The notes beneath the pieces were generated by a model. It was not told the DNA's origin. It saw nothing but the letters and a program-made list of their open reading frames with translations, and searched no databases. Shown here piece after piece: positions 61,035 to 64,000 of a DNA stretch of 64,000 bases (position 1 is its first letter; the number at the start of each line of letters is the position of its first letter). The translations under genes were made by a program, and so were the position numbers. The stretch comes from Rummeliibacillus pycnus_B (GTDB taxonomy: Bacteria; Bacillota; Bacilli; Bacillales_A; Planococcaceae): positions 1 to 64,000 of the forward strand of contig NZ_JBCMNM010000048.1 in assembly GCF_050459865.1 (NCBI RefSeq), given 5' to 3'.

Positions 61035-61406
61035 TTACTCGTTTGCTTTCAACCTTCTGCTTTTGAAATCAATAGCATGCCAGTCTTCAGAACCCGTATT
61101 ACTAAAAGTAATGGTCACTAAATCATATGGAGGATTATGAGCTCCTTCGAATGTTGTTACCTGCACGGTGACATTAAACCAATAGCTACCTTCTCTTAAT
61201 TTCTTGATTTGTAAAATTCCTTCATTATAATACTGCTTAGGTTCGCCATAATGTTTCTCGATTTCTTTATCAATAAAGGGAAATAGCAAAGCGAGAATCA
61301 CGTCATCGCGCAACTGTACATCATTTTTAGTTACGGTTTCAGCTTTGGCAGGTGAATAAGAGAAAAGAGTTAAGCAGGCAATCAATATTAACATGCTTTT
61401 TTTCAT
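61035..61406 (-). CDS. secreted DUF3888 protein (paralog 3)
   Basis: Signal peptide MKKSMLILIACLTLFSYSPAKA, then LRDDVILALLFPFIDKEIEKHYGE, KKLREGSYWFNVTVQVTTFEGAHNPPYDLVTITF: the DUF3888 pattern in full. GGAGGATTTTT fits ATG 61406, while the frame opens at 61442. It is the clearest of the three paralogs in the window. Confidence 0.87.
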   Translation of the reverse strand: MKKSMLILIACLTLFSYSPAKAETVTKNDVQLRDDVILALLFPFIDKEIEKHYGEPKQYYNEGILQIKKLREGSYWFNVTVQVTTFEGAHNPPYDLVTITFSNTGSEDWHAIDFKSRRLKANE

Positions 61407-61528
61407 AAAAATCCTCCATCCATTTTCTCTTATCATGAACAATTAAGAAAATCTTATTAAGTCAACTGGAGCAGGTTAGAAGATAAAAAGATTAGGGTTA
61501 AATTATCTAGTAACAATCAGTCCTAAAA

Positions 61529-61561
61529 AGTAAATCTCGATCATAAAATCGGGATTTACTA
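61529..61561 (-). terminator. intrinsic terminator
   Basis: AGTAAATC-CGAT/ATCG-GATTTACT stem with a T-run on the minus strand, just after the 61.6-kb gene. Confidence 0.75.
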
Positions 61562-61577
61562 TTTCAAATCTAAATAG

Positions 61578-62024
61578 TTATCGAGGGTTCTCGTTGGAAA
61601 ATTCCTCTGTTCCTGCTTGTTCGCTCCATCCCTTAAATTCACCCTTCAATACAGCCTCTTTTTTAGCTAGACGACTAAAACTTCCTCCTAGAAAGTTTCC
61701 TTTCATATCGTAAAAAATGGCTTTCTCTACAAGTACTTGAGCGTCTTCATATACAGAAGCAAAAAAATATAGTTCTGTCCCTTTATAATCAGTAGGTAAA
61801 GAGTCGAGAGCGTATTTCCCTAATTTCTTTTGTATTTCATCTAAATTACTACCGTTTACTTTTTCTCTGATATTCAAAGTTGCATTTTTATACTCTTTGT
61901 AAGGATGCTCATTTTTAGATAAAGAATTATAAAATTCATCTGCTGAATTATCTTTCGCTTGAACAAACGTAATATTTAAACAAGTAAATGCTAGGATCAT
62001 TATTAAGAAATACTTTATCTTCAA
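61578..62024 (-). CDS. secreted hypothetical protein, 148 aa
   Basis: Signal peptide MKIKYFLIMILAFTCLNITFVQA. The mature part (DEFYNSLSKNEHPYKEYKN, YFFASVYEDAQVLVEKAIFYDMKGNFLGGSF) has no named domain. The start is TTG, and the upstream AAGGAGGTGATC matches the full 12-base anti-Shine-Dalgarno complement, so initiation should be strong. It forms its own unit with a terminator. Confidence 0.65.
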   Translation of the reverse strand: MKIKYFLIMILAFTCLNITFVQAKDNSADEFYNSLSKNEHPYKEYKNATLNIREKVNGSNLDEIQKKLGKYALDSLPTDYKGTELYFFASVYEDAQVLVEKAIFYDMKGNFLGGSFSRLAKKEAVLKGEFKGWSEQAGTEEFSNENPR

Positions 62025-62114
62025 AAGATCACCTCCTTTTGTATTATTATTATCGATTTAATAAAATCCATTCGATAATTTGAACGCTTAGTTGGCTTTA
62101 TTATTTTGATGTGG

Positions 62115-62453
62115 TTACTTAGTAGTTTCTCTTAACTTAACATCGATTATTTGTTCGGTTTTATTGTCTAATTTAACATCAACATATACTCCAAATTCTT
62201 TGTTGTTATCCTTTAACCAAAGCCTGAACTTTTCTACAGAGTAGTCTGTTATAGAAACTCTTCCTATATGAAAATAATCAATAATTGTCGCTTGGGGGTA
62301 CTTTTCTTTTGTCTTTTGAATAGCAACCTGTCCCCATTTATAATAAGGGGAAATTGTTTGTTCCAAACTTTTAGATTCATTCAAAGTTATTGTTGAAAAA
62401 TCTCCAAAAAATAATGTATGAAGAGCAAATTGTATTGATAAAATTGTTTTCAT
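62115..62453 (-). CDS. DUF3889 domain protein
   Basis: YYKWGQVAIQKTKEKYPQATIIDYFHIGR and EKFRLWLKDNNKEFGVYVDVKLDNKTEQIIDVKL are the two halves of DUF3889, a small secreted Bacillus family. The N-terminus (MKTILSIQFALHTLFFG) is a poor, short signal sequence. GAGGTGG lies about 10 bases before the ATG. Function unknown. Confidence 0.82.
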   Translation of the reverse strand: MKTILSIQFALHTLFFGDFSTITLNESKSLEQTISPYYKWGQVAIQKTKEKYPQATIIDYFHIGRVSITDYSVEKFRLWLKDNNKEFGVYVDVKLDNKTEQIIDVKLRETTK

Positions 62454-62610
62454 GATTTATAAACCACCTCTTTAATTTAGTCTTTACTTATTTGAATTAA
62501 GTCATTCGTAAGCCTCTTGTTCACTTATTGGTGAAAAAAAGTAAACAGTTAACACTTGTGGAAATAGCAATATCATTTCAAGAACGATTTATTTACTAAA
62601 ACCAATTAAA

Positions 62611-62735
62611 TTGGGCAAACTACCTTAACTATTAAAATTAGGTGGAAAAACATGGGGAAAATCCAATTAACTTTATACGTTTTGATATTTGTTTTATTTC
62701 CAACAGGGATACTGTTTACCTCTACAAGTGCAGCT
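62611..62735 (+). repeat. 5' gene module shared with the 43.1-kb gene
   Basis: Second copy of the leader, AGGTGG site and signal-peptide coding segment described at 43085-43222; identity drops abruptly after the signal peptide. Confidence 0.85.
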
Positions 62736-64000
62736 GGTCGTGAAGTAATCGTTTCAGATGGTGAAGCTACGCTAAAAGAAGCGATTAACATTGGATTCCA
62801 GAGAGCAAAAAAATGGAATGTAAACGCAACACTTTCAAGAGTAAACAGTGTGGATGAAACGATGGGAGGTTCGAGAGGAGAAACAGGAAAACGCTTTAAA
62901 TGGTTTATGACCTTTGTGGTTCCAGGTACAGATGATTTTGTACTAATTGGTATCTCAGAAAAGAAAATCACCTTGTTTAGACCAGGTAAACAATCTCAGG
63001 ATCCAACAATACCCTACGATAAGATTAAGTTTGATAGCTCCGATGTTCTTCAGCTGGCAAAGGATAAATATGGACTAAAACAAGGAAAAGATTGGGCAAC
63101 AGGATATCATTTTACACTTGATAATATCGATGGCAAACCCATTATAAATGTGTTTGGAAATGATAGAGATAGTCGTTTTACTTCAATTTCATTCAATGCC
63201 CAAAATGGAGATGTGGTCAGTGCCGATCATAAATTACCATACGGTGGAGGTTTAATATCCAAACGTATTGGTACCGATACCGTAACAAAAAAAGGAATGG
63301 CGATTATGGGGGTTGTCGCTAGAAATAACAATTTAGTGGTATGGGGAGACAAAAAGCCAACACAATTTAGTACAACCAAGCAACCTTTTATTGAATTGAG
63401 TCATAACAACGGAGAATCATGGACAGAACTCCTAGTTAATAAATATGTAACACATGCGTGGTTTAATAAGAATGATCAATTATACGCAGCAACCGAAAAA
63501 GAATTATGGGCAGGCATTACATCAAAAAGTAAGGGAACAAAAATCCTTTCATTAGACCACAAGATTGAGCGCATTGATTATTCGATCAACAACCATATAG
63601 CCGTGATATCAAATGGAAAGATTTACTACACAAACAATCAAGGGGAAAATTGGAAACAAGCCATTGTACCTCAACCATTTTTTGTGATTCAAATCTCGAA
63701 TAATGGTGATTTGGTAGGATTAACAGAAGAAAGGAAGGTTTTGCTAAAGACAAATGATGGTTGGAAAGAGATAACTATGCCGAATCGTAATGATGAACCT
63801 AATGATATGATAGTGATTAATAATAGGCTATTTATTACAACACAAAGTGGAATTTGGACCCGAGATCTTCAAGAGGGAAATTGGAGAAAAATTAAAGTTG
63901 ATGAAGAGATAGTTAAATTCATTAAAAAAGGCGAGAAATTATTCGGATACACACATAGAGGTGAAGCTATTTATTCCATCAACACGAAAGACGAAAGAAA
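62652..64000 (+). CDS. secreted Asp-box (BNR/sialidase-like) propeller protein, partial
   Basis: The frame stays open from ATG 62652 to the window end (449 codons). A signal peptide (LTLYVLIFVLFPTGILF) is followed by a ~150-residue N-terminal domain with PepSY-like text (LKEAINIGFQRAKKWNV...), then beta-propeller repeats with Asp-box-like loops: SHNNGESWTEL, YTNNQGENWKQ and KTNDGWKEI. Such propellers bind glycans or other ligands; no sialidase active-site Arg set can be judged from the partial sequence. AGGTGG precedes the ATG. The 5' end is a copy of the DUF3888 gene start at 43.1 kb, so the gene looks like a signal-peptide swap. Confidence 0.75.
   Translation, partial: MGKIQLTLYVLIFVLFPTGILFTSTSAAGREVIVSDGEATLKEAINIGFQRAKKWNVNATLSRVNSVDETMGGSRGETGKRFKWFMTFVVPGTDDFVLIGISEKKITLFRPGKQSQDPTIPYDKIKFDSSDVLQLAKDKYGLKQGKDWATGYHFTLDNIDGKPIINVFGNDRDSRFTSISFNAQNGDVVSADHKLPYGGGLISKRIGTDTVTKKGMAIMGVVARNNNLVVWGDKKPTQFSTTKQPFIELSHNNGESWTELLVNKYVTHAWFNKNDQLYAATEKELWAGITSKSKGTKILSLDHKIERIDYSINNHIAVISNGKIYYTNNQGENWKQAIVPQPFFVIQISNNGDLVGLTEERKVLLKTNDGWKEITMPNRNDEPNDMIVINNRLFITTQSGIWTRDLQEGNWRKIKVDEEIVKFIKKGEKLFGYTHRGEAIYSINTKDER

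Noticed and set aside
62606..62971. 121-codon minus-strand ORF at the right end
   Set aside because: Antisense to the open propeller-protein frame, which has a signal peptide and ribosome site.

Overview
The window is about 64 kb of low-GC chromosomal DNA from an endospore-forming Bacillaceae bacterium (Bacillus, Gottfriedia or a near relative). Evidence: AGGAGG-type ribosome binding sites with many TTG and GTG starts, sporulation genes (prkA, yhbH, a spoVR remnant, a lytH-like endopeptidase), a lysine riboswitch before dapA, Bacillaceae small families (DUF1540, DUF1284, DUF2294, DUF3888, DUF3889, DUF4871), and the GC-rich hairpin repeat common in Bacillaceae intergenic regions. No rRNA, tRNA or CRISPR array was seen.

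1-9 kb holds mixed housekeeping genes: thpR, a PepSY membrane protein with a His/Met-rich insert, DUF1284, tatD, a YehS-like protein, a Tyr-rich cupin, dapA under a lysine riboswitch, and a NUDIX hydrolase. 8.5-16.1 kb is biosynthetic and sensory. It has a phosphopantetheinyl transferase paired with a one-module A-T-R NRPS-like reductase, a divergent chemoreceptor, and a radical SAM/SPASM maturase followed by a structured spacer and a 28-residue basic peptide ORF (candidate RiPP). 16.2-22.9 kb has a PLP decarboxylase, a MocR regulator divergent from a PaiB-like gene with a direct-repeat operator candidate between them, a GmhB-type phosphatase, DUF1697, an old-yellow-enzyme oxidoreductase and DUF1540. 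23-29 kb is the DabB-DabA inorganic-carbon uptake operon, continued by a DUF2294 protein and a beta-carbonic-anhydrase-like protein with no recognisable zinc ligands.

29-36 kb has lytH divergent from prkA-yhbH-spoVR. prkA appears to start at ATA, and spoVR is cut short at its NEGWASY motif and runs through a terminator. Pieces of the spoVR tail recur at 39.2, 44.8 and 45.7 kb. 36-47.7 kb is a cluster of small secreted proteins, lipoproteins and orphan proteins with an M1 peptidase and an ECF sigma/membrane partner pair.

47.9-58.8 kb is an accessory defence and recombination region. A CBASS operon (CD-NTase, stand-alone E2-like protein, HNH-SAVED nuclease) is followed by its own TTGACA promoter, two tandem ~123-nt structured RNA repeats with covarying stems, a terminator, and a gene resembling PBECR4 nucleases. 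Two hairpins with the same stem bracket this block. Three large serine recombinases, an Xre regulator and small accessory ORFs follow. 58.8-64 kb returns to secreted or orphan genes, a dense inverted-repeat cluster near 59.7 kb, and an Asp-box beta-propeller-like protein running off the end.

The best candidate for an undescribed system is 51.95-53.02 kb: tandem structured RNA, terminator and putative RNase gene, laid out like a type III toxin-antitoxin locus but with much longer RNA repeats.
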